Below are positions 45,236 to 53,874 of a stretch of DNA of 64,000 nt, one piece after another (within the stretch, counting starts at the first letter, position 1; each line of letters begins with the position of its first letter). Where the stretch lies: the NCBI RefSeq assembly GCF_030700245.1, contig NZ_JAUYZI010000029.1:21268-85267 (forward strand), given 5' to 3'. Below the pieces are notes generated by a model, which saw only the letters and a program-made list of their open reading frames with translations, searched no databases and was not told the origin of the DNA. The position numbers were made by a program, and so were the translations under genes. Source of the stretch: Methylobacterium amylolyticum. Its GTDB lineage: Bacteria; Pseudomonadota; Alphaproteobacteria; Rhizobiales; Beijerinckiaceae.

Positions 45236-45308
45236 GGCCGTCACGACCTCCAGGTTCTCGATGAGACGTATGCCGATCCAAGCGCCGTGATCGCTGGACA
45301 GTTCCACG

Positions 45309-45333
45309 GATCGGCCAGGATCTCCGGCCGATC
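45309..45333. promoter_or_regulatory. Inverted repeat upstream of the tssK operon
   Basis: GATCGGCC-9-GGCCGATC (45309-45316 and 45326-45333) is a perfect 8-base inverted repeat, followed at once by another CGGCC. It lies about 75 bases before the small leftward gene start and about 230 bases upstream of the candidate tssK promoter, in the divergent control region. A regulator site is possible. Nothing else recognisable is seen in 45236-45558. Confidence 0.35.
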
Positions 45334-45558
45334 GGCCATGGCGGCAGCGTCTGGACAGTCGAGAGACGCGGACCTCCGCGCGCTGTGCTGTTCAGAACGG
45401 CCTCGCGTGACGGCAGACCCGCAGCGGCGGCGATCAAGATCGATCCGGGCACCCGGTTCGATCGCGTCTCGTTCCCGATCGACGTGCGTGCGCAGACGTC
45501 GCGGCGATGGCGCGGATCCGCGACCCGTCTTCACGGCCTGTTCCGCCCTCACGTCGCG

Positions 45559-45587
45559 TTGGCCATACCAAAAAAAGCCGCTATGCA
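45559..45587 (+). promoter_or_regulatory. Sigma70-like promoter for tssK-tssL-tssM operon
   Basis: TTGGCC (45559-45564) and TATGCA (45582-45587) are separated by exactly 17 bases that include an unusual A7 run. Transcription would begin near 45594, about 97 bases before the tssK ATG at 45691. It is the only A/T patch in the 455-base gap. Confidence 0.5.
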
Positions 45588-45690
45588 TGGTCCCCGGGAC
45601 GGTCGGGGTCGCGCGCGGGGCGGCGCGGGCGCCCGGCCTGCGCACGGGCGACCGGACGCGGTCGGTCTCCGGCTGGGAGAGCGGACGGCG

Positions 45691-47028
45691 ATGTCGTGGA
45701 AGAGCAAGGTGGTCTGGTCCGAGGGTTTGTTCCTGCGGCCCCACCATCTCCAGCAGAACGACCGCTACGTCGAAGGCCTGATCGACAGCCGCACCCGGCA
45801 CATCACCCCCTACCCCTGGGGCTTCTCGAGCCTGGAGATCGACCGCGATCTCGCGCAGCAGAGCAAGTTCGCGGTCCGCCGCGCCACCGGCATCATGCCG
45901 GACGGCACCCCCTTCGACATCCCGGCGGAATCGCCGCTGCCCGCGCCGATCGTGGTCCCCGAGGGCGCGGGGGGGCAGTGGCTCTGGCTGTCGCTGCCGA
46001 TCGGCGCGCCGAACGCCCGGGAGGTCGAGGCGGCCGAGGCCGAGAGCGCGAGCCGCTTCGTGCCGGCCCGCGCGCGGCTGATCGACACCACCTCGGTGCT
46101 GCGGGTGGAGGAGGAGATCGACCTCGCCCAGCCCCGCCTCGCCTACGAGCTGCGCAAGACGCCCAAGACAGGCTACGCCAGCCTCGCGATCGGCCGCGTC
46201 GTCGAGGTGCGCGACCGCGCCATCGTGTTCGACGACACCTTCGCGCCCCCGATCCTGACCTGCTCCAGCCATCCCGTGGTCCAGGGCTGGATCGAGTCGG
46301 TGATCGGCTGGATCGAGACCAAGCTCGAGGAACTCGCCCGCTACGCCGCCGACCCCACCGCCGGCGGCGGCCTCCAGAGCGGCGACTACTTCATCCTGCA
46401 ACTCCTGAACCGCCACATCCCGGTGTTGCAGCACCTCGCCCGCTCGCGCTTCGTCCATCCCGAGCGGTTGTACGAGGAACTGCTGCGCGTGGCCGGCGAA
46501 CTCGCGACGTTCACCACCGCGCAGCGGCGCGCGCAGACCTACCCGGCCTACGACCACGACGACCTCAAGGCGACGTTCACGCCGCTGCTGCGCGACATCC
46601 AGGCGTTCCTCTCCGCCCAGCTCGGCCGCCGGGCGATCCGCCTGGAGATCATCGAGCGCGCCCAGAACGCCTTCGTCTCGATGATCCGCGACCGCAACCT
46701 GTTCCGGAACGCGCGGCTGGTGCTCGAAGTCTCGGCGCAGCGCCCGCTCACCGAGATCCAGTCGCAGTTCCCCAACCTGTTCAAGGTCGGCCCGAACACC
46801 AAGATGAACGAGATCGTCCACGCCCACCTGCCCGGCGTGCCGCTCGTCCACCTGCCGACGCCCCCGCCGCAGATCCGGGCGCTGACCGACCACGTCTACT
46901 TCCTGCTCGACCGCACCTCGCCGCTCTGGCCGGAATTCTCGGTGGCGAGCTCGATCGGCATGCACTTCTCCGGCGACTGGCCGGAGCTGCGCCTCGAATT
47001 GTGGGCGGTGCTGGAGGGGCAATCGTGA
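45691..47028 (+). CDS. tssK: T6SS baseplate-membrane connector TssK
   Basis: A 445-residue TssK (ImpJ/VasE). It has the diagnostic opening MSWKSKVVWSEGLFLRPHHLQQNDRY, then WGFSSLEIDRDL, HPVVQGWIESVIGWIETKLEELARY, HPERLYEELLRVAGELATF, YDHDDLKATFTPLLRDIQAFL and a C-terminal domain with HLPGVPLVHLPTPPPQIRAL and YFLLDRTSPLW. It links the baseplate to TssL/TssM. It is first of a rightward operon; tssL follows after 108 bases. Confidence 0.97.
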   Translation: MSWKSKVVWSEGLFLRPHHLQQNDRYVEGLIDSRTRHITPYPWGFSSLEIDRDLAQQSKFAVRRATGIMPDGTPFDIPAESPLPAPIVVPEGAGGQWLWLSLPIGAPNAREVEAAEAESASRFVPARARLIDTTSVLRVEEEIDLAQPRLAYELRKTPKTGYASLAIGRVVEVRDRAIVFDDTFAPPILTCSSHPVVQGWIESVIGWIETKLEELARYAADPTAGGGLQSGDYFILQLLNRHIPVLQHLARSRFVHPERLYEELLRVAGELATFTTAQRRAQTYPAYDHDDLKATFTPLLRDIQAFLSAQLGRRAIRLEIIERAQNAFVSMIRDRNLFRNARLVLEVSAQRPLTEIQSQFPNLFKVGPNTKMNEIVHAHLPGVPLVHLPTPPPQIRALTDHVYFLLDRTSPLWPEFSVASSIGMHFSGDWPELRLELWAVLEGQS

Positions 47029-47136
47029 GCGGACAGCCGTGAGCGCGCCCGCCGATCCCGCGCGCGGGGACGCCGCGCCCGCCGGCGCCCCGGGGGCCGG
47101 GGCCCGCATTCCGGCCGCGCCGGGCAGGAGGGGGCG

Positions 47137-48600
47137 ATGAACGACCCGTTCGGCCGCCGCGACCGCACCATCATCCTGCCCGATCCCGGCGGCCGCCGCC
47201 TGCCGCCCGAGCCGCCGCGCTGGAGCGCGCCCCCCGCCGCGCCCCCTCCCCCACCGCTGTCATCGCATCCGTCATCGCCGCCGCCATCATCGCCGCCGCC
47301 GGCCGGGCAGGACGACTGGGCCGATTCCGACGTCTCGGCCCGCAACCGCGCCGCGGCCGCCGCCGCGGCGGTGCGGGCGGAGCGCCGGCAGGTGCTGGTG
47401 ATGAAGCGCGACGTCGTCACCGCGCCGAACGCCAACCCGTTCCTGCGCGCGTCCGCACCGCTGCTGCTGCTGCTCGGGCGCCTGCGCGTCCAGCTCTCGA
47501 CCGCCTCGTTCTCGAACCTGATGGAGCAGGTCGCCGCCAGCATCGAGGATTTCGAGAAGGACACCCGCGGCGCCGGCGTCTCCGCCGAGCAGATGCGCGC
47601 GGCCAAGTACATCGTCTGCGCCACCGCCGACGACATCGTGCAGAACATACCGACCGACGAGCGGCACGTCTGGACCCAGTACAGCATGCTGAGCCGCTTC
47701 TTCGGCGAGCGCATCGGCGGCGTGCGCTTCTTCGAGGAACTGGAGCGGGCGAAGATCGACCCGTCCGGCAACTATCACCTGCTGGAGCTGATCCACGCCT
47801 GCCTGGGCATCGGCTTCCAGGGCGTGCACCGCACCAGCGGCGGCGGGGCCGCGAGCCTGCAACAGATCCAGCGCAACCTCTACGAGCTCCTGCGGCGCAC
47901 GCGGCCGGTCGAGCGGGAGGTCTCGCCGCGCTGGCAGGGCCAGTCGCTCCTGCCGGAGGCGCTCCGCTCCCAGGTCCCGCTCTGGGCGACGGCGGCCGTG
48001 GTGGCGGCCGCGCTGCTCGGCCTGTTCCTGCTCCTGCGCACGCTGCTCACCGGCAATGCCGAGGCGGTGGCCTCCGACCTCGTCGCCCTGCACCCGACGA
48101 GCGAGATCGGCATCCAGCGCCGGGTCTACGCGCCGCCCCCGCCCCCGCCGCCCCCGCCGCCCGCGAGCCAGGCCGGCCAGTTCCAGGAGGCCCTCAAGGC
48201 GGAGATCGCCAACAACGCGATCAGCGTGATCGAGAGCGGCAACCAGATCACGCTGCGGGTGGCCGCGGCGCTGTTCCCCCCGGCCGATGCCCGGGTGAAG
48301 CCGGCCTACACCCCGCTCATCCAGCGCCTCGCCGCCCTCGTCGAGAAGGGCGGCGGGCCGGTCAAGGTCGTGGGCCACACCGACGCGTTCCCGATCAAGA
48401 CGGTGCTGTTCCCGTCGAACTTCGCCCTGTCCGAGGCGCGGGCGAAGGCGGTCGCGGCCGTGCTCAAGGCCGGCCTGTCGAAGCCGGAGCGGGTCGAGAT
48501 CGAGGGCAAGGGCGCGGACGTGCCCATCGCCTCCAACAAGACGCCCGAGGGGCGCGCCCGCAACCGGCGCGTGGACATCGTCGTCCCGCGCGAGCGCTGA
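47137..48600 (+). CDS. tssL: T6SS membrane-complex protein TssL with C-terminal OmpA domain
   Basis: A 487-residue evolved TssL (DotU/ImpK). It has a Pro-rich cytosolic N-terminus (about 1-65), a DotU domain (about 95-265) with NPFLRASAPLLLLLGRLR, AKYIVCATADDIVQN, WTQYSMLSRFFGERIGGVRFFEELER and ELIHACLGIGFQGVH, one transmembrane helix (about 280-303), and a periplasmic OmpA-like domain (about 355-485) with VKVVGHTDAFPIK and ARNRRVDIVV. The N-terminal Pro/Ser/Thr stretch is a plausible target for the PpkA kinase, as for Agrobacterium TssL. The OmpA domain should bind the wall. Confidence 0.96.
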   Translation: MNDPFGRRDRTIILPDPGGRRLPPEPPRWSAPPAAPPPPPLSSHPSSPPPSSPPPAGQDDWADSDVSARNRAAAAAAAVRAERRQVLVMKRDVVTAPNANPFLRASAPLLLLLGRLRVQLSTASFSNLMEQVAASIEDFEKDTRGAGVSAEQMRAAKYIVCATADDIVQNIPTDERHVWTQYSMLSRFFGERIGGVRFFEELERAKIDPSGNYHLLELIHACLGIGFQGVHRTSGGGAASLQQIQRNLYELLRRTRPVEREVSPRWQGQSLLPEALRSQVPLWATAAVVAAALLGLFLLLRTLLTGNAEAVASDLVALHPTSEIGIQRRVYAPPPPPPPPPPASQAGQFQEALKAEIANNAISVIESGNQITLRVAAALFPPADARVKPAYTPLIQRLAALVEKGGGPVKVVGHTDAFPIKTVLFPSNFALSEARAKAVAAVLKAGLSKPERVEIEGKGADVPIASNKTPEGRARNRRVDIVVPRER

Positions 48601-48700
48601 GGAGGATCGCGAGGATGCGCGTGAGACCGAGGACCGATCCCGCCCTGCCCGGCCGCGGCGGCCGTCCGCCCGCGGGCCGCGTGCGCGGGGGTGGCGCGCG

Positions 48701-51700
48701 ATGACCCGGCGCGCGTGGCTGCGGCTGGCCGCGCTGGTGCTCGGCGCGCTCGCCGCGTCGGCGCTGATCTGGTGGGCCGGTCCCCTCGTCGCCGTGGCCG
48801 ACCTGCGCCCCCTGGAGCCGGCCTGGATCCGCGGCCTGCTCTGCGCGCTGGTCCTCGGGTCCGTCGCCGGGGTGATCGGCTGGGAGGCCTACCGGCGCCG
48901 GCAGGCGACGCGGGCGCTCCAGGCCGAGCTCGCGGGCGAGGACGCCGCGGCCGGCGACGGCGAGGCGCTCCGGGAGCGCATGGCCGACGCGCTGGCCACC
49001 CTGCGCAAGTCCCGCGGCGGCAAGGGCAGCCACCTCTACGACCTGCCCTGGTACATCATCATCGGCCCGCCCGGCGCCGGCAAGACCACGGCGCTCACCC
49101 GCTCCGGCCTCAAGTTCCCGCTGGCGAAGGGCCGCACGCCGGAGGCGGTCGCGGGCCTCGGCGGCACCCGCTACTGCGACTGGTGGTTCACCGAGGACGC
49201 CGTGCTGATCGACACGGCCGGCCGCTACACCACCCAGGATTCCGACCCCAAGGGCGACCGGGCGAGCTGGCTCGCCTTCCTCGACCTGTTGCAGCGGACC
49301 CGGCCGCGGCAGCCGATCAACGGCGTGCTGATCGCCATCAGCCTGGAGGACCTGCTGACCGGGGGCGAGGCGGAGATCGAGGCGCACGCCGTGGCGGTCC
49401 GCAAGCGCCTCGTGGAGCTGCACGAGCGCCTGAAGATCGATTTCCCCGTCTACGCGGTGTTCACCAAGGCCGACCTCATCGCCGGCTTCACGGAGTTCTT
49501 CGGCCAGCTCTCCGAGGCGGAGCGGCAGATGGTCTGGGGGCACACGTTCCAGACCGCCGACAAGACCCGCAACATGATCGGCGAGGCGCCGGCGGAGTTC
49601 GACGCCCTGGTCGAGCGGCTCAACGAGTGGATGCCCGACCGCCTCCAGGACGAGGTCGCGCCCACTGCCCGGGTGGTGCTGTTCGGTTTCCCGAGCCAGG
49701 TGGCGGCGGTGAAGGCGCGGGTGATCGACTTCCTCGGCCGGGTGTTCGAGCCGAGCCGCTTCCACGTCAACGCGACGCTGCGCGGCTTCTACTTCACCTC
49801 CGGCACGCAGGAGGGCACCCCGATCGACCAGTTGATCGGCGCCCTGTCGCGCAGCTTCGGCTCGCAGGATGTCGGCGCGGCGCTCTATTCCGGCCGGGGC
49901 AAGAGCTTCTTCCTGACCGACCTGCTGCGCAAGGTGGTGATCGGCGAGGCCGGCTGGGTCTCCACCAACCGGGCGGCGATGCGGCGCGCCAACATCCTGC
50001 GGCTGTCGGCCTACGCGGGGCTGGCGGCGGGCTCCGCCATCCTGGTCGGGCTGTGGTGGACGAGCTTCCTGCGCAACGGCCAGCTCGTCGCCCTGACCGG
50101 CGCGCTGACCGGCAAGTACCGGGGTGACGCCGCCGAGATCCTGCGCGAGCCCGTCGTCGCCGACCGCAACTTCTCGAAGGTGCTGCCGCTGCTCAACGCG
50201 CTGCGCTACCTGCCTACCGGCTACGCCACCCGCGACGAGGCCGATCCGATCCTGGCGACCTTCGGCCTGAGCCAGCGCCCGCGCCTGCGCTCGGCGGACG
50301 AGACCGCCTACCGGGCCGGGCTGGAGCGCCTGTACCGGCCCCGGCTGATCTTCCGCCTGGAGGAGCAGTTGGAGGCCAACCGCAACAACCCGGGCTTCGT
50401 CTACGAGGCCCTGAAGGTCTACCTGATGCTCGGCGGGCGGGCGGAGGGCCCGCTCGACCGCGCCCTCGTCCTGGGCTGGTTCCGCCGCGACTGGGCGGAG
50501 AACCTGTATCCCGGCGCCGGCTTCGGCCGCGGCCGCCAGCTCCTGGAGGACCACCTCCAGGCGATGCTCGACCTCGACGACGGCAGCCCCGCCCTCGTCT
50601 CGATCAACCAGGCGCTCGTCGAGGACAGCCAGCGCACGCTGGCGCGGCTCAGCATCGCGGAGCGCACCTACGAGCTGCTGAAGTCCGAGGCGCGCGCCGC
50701 GGTCGCCCGGGACTGGACGGTGCAGCGCGCCGCGGGCCCCGACGCCAACCTCGTCTTCGAGGCCGCGGGCGGCGCCGACCTCGACAGCGTGCGCGTGCCG
50801 TTCTTCCTGACCTACGACGGCTTCTACGAGGCGTTCATCGACCGGTTCGGCGACGCCGCCGACATCGCCGAGCGCGACCGCTGGGTGCTGGGCACCGCCG
50901 GCGAGCAGCAGGCCTTCCGCGCCCAGTACGGCTCGCTGTTCGCGGACCTCTTGAAGATCTACGCCCGCGAGTTCCAGCAGGGCTGGGCCGCCGCCCTGCG
51001 CCGCCTCAAGCTGCGCCCGCTCGCCGCCGACAAGCCGCGCTACCTCGCCCTCCAGGCGATCGCCGCGCCGACCTCCCCGCTCAAGCTGATCGTCGAGTCG
51101 ATCCGCGACGAGACCCGCCTGACGCGCGAGCGGCCGGCCCGGGCCGGCGCGGGGGAGGTGCGCGCGGGACAGGCGAAGGCGGCCCCCGGCGGGGCGGCGG
51201 CTCGCGAGATCGAGCAGCGCCTCGGCCCCGCCGCCGCCCTCGGCCGCGCGGCGGTCGCGGGCGCCGCGCCGACCGGCATCGCGCCGACCGGCATCGCGCC
51301 GACTGGCATTGCGCCGACCGGCATGGCCCCGGTCGACCGCTTCGCGGCGCCGAACGAGGCGCTCGGCGGCAACATCGAGGCGGCGTTCCGGCCGTTCCAC
51401 GTGCTGACGGAGGGGGATGCCGGGCGCCGGACCGTCGATACCCTCGTCGCCACCCTCAGCGAGATCAAGAACGCGGCGCTGGAGGCGACCAACCCGGGCC
51501 AGGCGGCGGCCGCCAACAGCACCCTCGTCACGCAGACCGCCGCCCTGCGGGCGCTGGCCGCCCGCTTCCCGGCCCCGTTCGAGGCGATGATCCGCCAGAT
51601 CGCCAACGAGTTCGAGGGGCGGGCCGCCGACGCCACCCTCGGCGAGATCGGCCGGGCGCTCGCCGACGAGGTGATCCGGGACTGCCAGCAGATCGCGGCG

Positions 51701-52357
51701 AACCGCTACCCGTTCAACCGCGCCAGCGACCGCGAGGTGCCGCTGGCCGACTTCGCCAAGCTGTTCGCGCCCAACGGCGTGTTCGACCGCTTCTTCGCGC
51801 AGAACCTCGCCGGCCGCGCCGACCGGTCGAAGCCGCAATGGACGTGGCGGGTCGACGACACCGTCGCCCGCGGCTTCTCGGCCGCGACCCTGCGGGAGTT
51901 CCAGCGCGCCAGCGAGATCCGCGAGGCGTTCTTCTCCACCGGCGGGACGATGCCCGCGGTCGCGTTCTCGGTGACGCCGCTGGCGCTCACCGGCGAGGCG
52001 GGGCAGGCCAAGCTCGACGTGAACGGCAGCGTGGTCCTCACCCAGTCGGGGGTGAACGCGCCGGCCACCGTGCAGTGGCCGGGCCCGGCCAACCCGGCCA
52101 CCACCACCCTCCAGATCGAGGGGCCGCCGAGCTTCTTCGGCCTGTCGAGCGGCGGCGCCGTGACGATCGCCAAGACCGGCACGTGGTCGCTGTTCCGGCT
52201 GCTCGATGCCGGCTCCCTGCTCAAGCAGGGCGACGCCGTCGTGGCCACGATCACCGCCGGCAACCGCCAGCTCTCCTACCGCTTCACCACCAGCACCATC
52301 CAGAACCCGCTCGCGCTGCCGGCTTTGCGCGAGTTCCGCTGCCCGACGGGCATCTGA
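48701..52357 (+). CDS. tssM: T6SS membrane-complex ATP-binding protein TssM (IcmF)
   Basis: A 1218-residue IcmF protein. Two N-terminal helices (about 6-27 and 45-65) come first. The cytosolic NTPase-like domain has Walker A IGPPGAGKTTAL (about 122-133), GGTRYCDWWFTEDAVLIDTAGRYTTQD and VFTKADLI. A third helix lies at about 437-457 (YAGLAAGSAILVGLWWTSFL). The periplasmic part (about 460-1218) includes YPFNRASDREVPLADFAKLFAPNGVFDRFF and a C-terminal beta region. An APTGI five-residue tandem repeat interrupts the periplasmic part (about 856-875). It spans the inner membrane and reaches toward the outer membrane, where TssJ normally caps it. Confidence 0.97.
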   Translation: MTRRAWLRLAALVLGALAASALIWWAGPLVAVADLRPLEPAWIRGLLCALVLGSVAGVIGWEAYRRRQATRALQAELAGEDAAAGDGEALRERMADALATLRKSRGGKGSHLYDLPWYIIIGPPGAGKTTALTRSGLKFPLAKGRTPEAVAGLGGTRYCDWWFTEDAVLIDTAGRYTTQDSDPKGDRASWLAFLDLLQRTRPRQPINGVLIAISLEDLLTGGEAEIEAHAVAVRKRLVELHERLKIDFPVYAVFTKADLIAGFTEFFGQLSEAERQMVWGHTFQTADKTRNMIGEAPAEFDALVERLNEWMPDRLQDEVAPTARVVLFGFPSQVAAVKARVIDFLGRVFEPSRFHVNATLRGFYFTSGTQEGTPIDQLIGALSRSFGSQDVGAALYSGRGKSFFLTDLLRKVVIGEAGWVSTNRAAMRRANILRLSAYAGLAAGSAILVGLWWTSFLRNGQLVALTGALTGKYRGDAAEILREPVVADRNFSKVLPLLNALRYLPTGYATRDEADPILATFGLSQRPRLRSADETAYRAGLERLYRPRLIFRLEEQLEANRNNPGFVYEALKVYLMLGGRAEGPLDRALVLGWFRRDWAENLYPGAGFGRGRQLLEDHLQAMLDLDDGSPALVSINQALVEDSQRTLARLSIAERTYELLKSEARAAVARDWTVQRAAGPDANLVFEAAGGADLDSVRVPFFLTYDGFYEAFIDRFGDAADIAERDRWVLGTAGEQQAFRAQYGSLFADLLKIYAREFQQGWAAALRRLKLRPLAADKPRYLALQAIAAPTSPLKLIVESIRDETRLTRERPARAGAGEVRAGQAKAAPGGAAAREIEQRLGPAAALGRAAVAGAAPTGIAPTGIAPTGIAPTGMAPVDRFAAPNEALGGNIEAAFRPFHVLTEGDAGRRTVDTLVATLSEIKNAALEATNPGQAAAANSTLVTQTAALRALAARFPAPFEAMIRQIANEFEGRAADATLGEIGRALADEVIRDCQQIAANRYPFNRASDREVPLADFAKLFAPNGVFDRFFAQNLAGRADRSKPQWTWRVDDTVARGFSAATLREFQRASEIREAFFSTGGTMPAVAFSVTPLALTGEAGQAKLDVNGSVVLTQSGVNAPATVQWPGPANPATTTLQIEGPPSFFGLSSGGAVTIAKTGTWSLFRLLDAGSLLKQGDAVVATITAGNRQLSYRFTTSTIQNPLALPALREFRCPTGI
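51266..51325 (+). repeat. 15-base in-frame tandem repeat in tssM
   Basis: Four copies of gcgccgaccggcatc (51266-51280, 51281-51295, 51296-51310, 51311-51325) with one or two substitutions, encoding APTGI/APTGM. The repeat lies in a linker of the periplasmic region, so length changes would be tolerated. Confidence 0.9.
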
Positions 52358-52367
52358 GGAGCCCGGC

Positions 52368-53051
52368 ATGCCCTGCGGCCTCTACGGCAAGCTCCCGGCC
52401 AAGCGCGACTTCATCGCCGTCGGCGTCGCGCGCGGGTTCCTGAGCGCCTGGGAGCCGTGGATCCAGGCCGGCCTCGCGGCGAGCCGACTGAATCTCGGGC
52501 CGGGCTGGACCGACGCGTTCCTGCGCGCGCCGATCTGGCGGTTCTGGCTCGGCGCCGAGGTCGCGGGCGAGCCGGTCCTCGGCAGCCTCATGCCGTCGGT
52601 GGACGGCGTCGGGCGCTACTTCCCGCTGACCCTGGTGTACCGGTCCGACAGGTCCGAGGGGCTGCCGCCGCCCGAGATCGAGCCCGGGGACGCGTGGTTC
52701 GCGCAGGCGGAGGCCTTCCTGCTCGCGACCCTGTCGGCGACCGACTTCGACCGGGTGCTCGCCGCGCTGAGCGACCTGCCCGAGATGCCCGCGGCGCCGC
52801 CGCGGATGCCCGTGGGCGCGGCGCGCCTGCGCGGCGGGACCCTGGTCGGGCCGGCCGAGGACGGCGACGTCGGCGCCGCCCTGGCGCGCCTGCGCCCGTC
52901 GGCGCATGCGGGCCTGCATGCCGGCATGAGCTACTGGTGGACCCCGGGCGGCGAGGATTTTCCCGCCCGCGCCGCCTGCTGCCGCGGCCTGCCCGATCCC
53001 ACGGTCTTCTCCGGCCTGCTGACGGGGCGGTTCGATGCGCGCGACCACTGA
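52368..53051 (+). CDS. tagF: T6SS-associated protein TagF
   Basis: A 227-residue TagF: GLYGKLPAKRDFIAVGVARGFLSAWEPWIQAGLAAS, FLRAPIWRFWLGAEVAGEPVLGSLMPSVDGVGRYFPLTLVYR and GLHAGMSYWWTPGG are the family hallmarks. TagF is a negative post-translational regulator of T6SS assembly (in Agrobacterium fused to PppA and binding Fha). Here it is a separate gene whose last 17 bases overlap pppA. It follows tssM by 10 bases. Confidence 0.94.
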   Translation: MPCGLYGKLPAKRDFIAVGVARGFLSAWEPWIQAGLAASRLNLGPGWTDAFLRAPIWRFWLGAEVAGEPVLGSLMPSVDGVGRYFPLTLVYRSDRSEGLPPPEIEPGDAWFAQAEAFLLATLSATDFDRVLAALSDLPEMPAAPPRMPVGAARLRGGTLVGPAEDGDVGAALARLRPSAHAGLHAGMSYWWTPGGEDFPARAACCRGLPDPTVFSGLLTGRFDARDH

Positions 53052-53874
53052 GCTCACCCCCGGCGCGCTCGGCCGCGACGCCATGCGGATCGAGTACGGC
53101 GCCGTGACCCATCCGGGCGCGGTGCGCGCGGCCAACGAGGACAGCTACCTGCTCGCGCCCGAGATCGGCGTCTTCGCGGTGGCCGACGGCATGGGCGGCC
53201 ACGCGGAGGGCGCGGCCGCGAGCGCGGCGGTGGTCGAGGCGCTGGCCTCGATCGGCGCGGCCGTGTCGGCGGCGGACCTGATGGCCCGGCTGGAGGACCG
53301 GATCCTGCGCGCGAACGCGGCCCTGTGGCGCGGCGGCCAGGCCCGCCGGAGCACCACCGGCTCGACCGTGGCGGTGCTGCTCCTGTTCGGGCACGACTTC
53401 GCCGGCGTCTGGTCGGGCGACAGCCGGATCTACCGGATCCGGCAGCACGCCATCCAGCAGATCACCCGGGACCACACCGAGGGGCGGGACCTGTTCGAGC
53501 GCGGCATCCTCAGCGCCGCGGAGATGGCGGCGTGGCCGCGGCGGCACGTGATCACCCGCGCCATCGGCGTGCACGAGGAGCCGGGGATGGACCTCGAACA
53601 GGGCGCCGTGCTGCCCGGCGACGTGTTCGTGCTCTGCTCCGACGGACTGACCGGCACGGTCTCCGACGGCGACATCCTGCTCGCCGCCGACACCTCGGCG
53701 CCGCAATGGGCCTGCGAGGCCCTGCTGGCGCTCACCCTGGAGCGGGGCGCGCCCGACAACGTCACCGTGGTGATCCTGCGCTGCGGCTACGCGCAGCCGG
53801 ACCCGGTCCCGGCCGGCCGGGCGGCGACCGTGAACTGTCCCGCCCGCCCCGCCCTCGACGGAGACGCGCGATGA
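53035..53874 (+). CDS. pppA: PP2C-type Ser/Thr phosphatase PppA
   Basis: A 279-residue phosphatase. Metal-binding motifs AANEDSYLL, VADGMGGHAEG, GVWSGDSRIYRIR, LCSDGLTGTVSD and the C-terminal PDNVTVVIL place it in the PP2C/Stp1 family. It removes the phosphate placed by PpkA, switching the T6SS off. It overlaps tagF by 17 bases in another frame and ppkA by four (ATGA), so the three should be co-translated. The C-terminal 20 residues are a disordered Pro/Ala tail. Confidence 0.94.
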   Translation: MRATTELTPGALGRDAMRIEYGAVTHPGAVRAANEDSYLLAPEIGVFAVADGMGGHAEGAAASAAVVEALASIGAAVSAADLMARLEDRILRANAALWRGGQARRSTTGSTVAVLLLFGHDFAGVWSGDSRIYRIRQHAIQQITRDHTEGRDLFERGILSAAEMAAWPRRHVITRAIGVHEEPGMDLEQGAVLPGDVFVLCSDGLTGTVSDGDILLAADTSAPQWACEALLALTLERGAPDNVTVVILRCGYAQPDPVPAGRAATVNCPARPALDGDAR

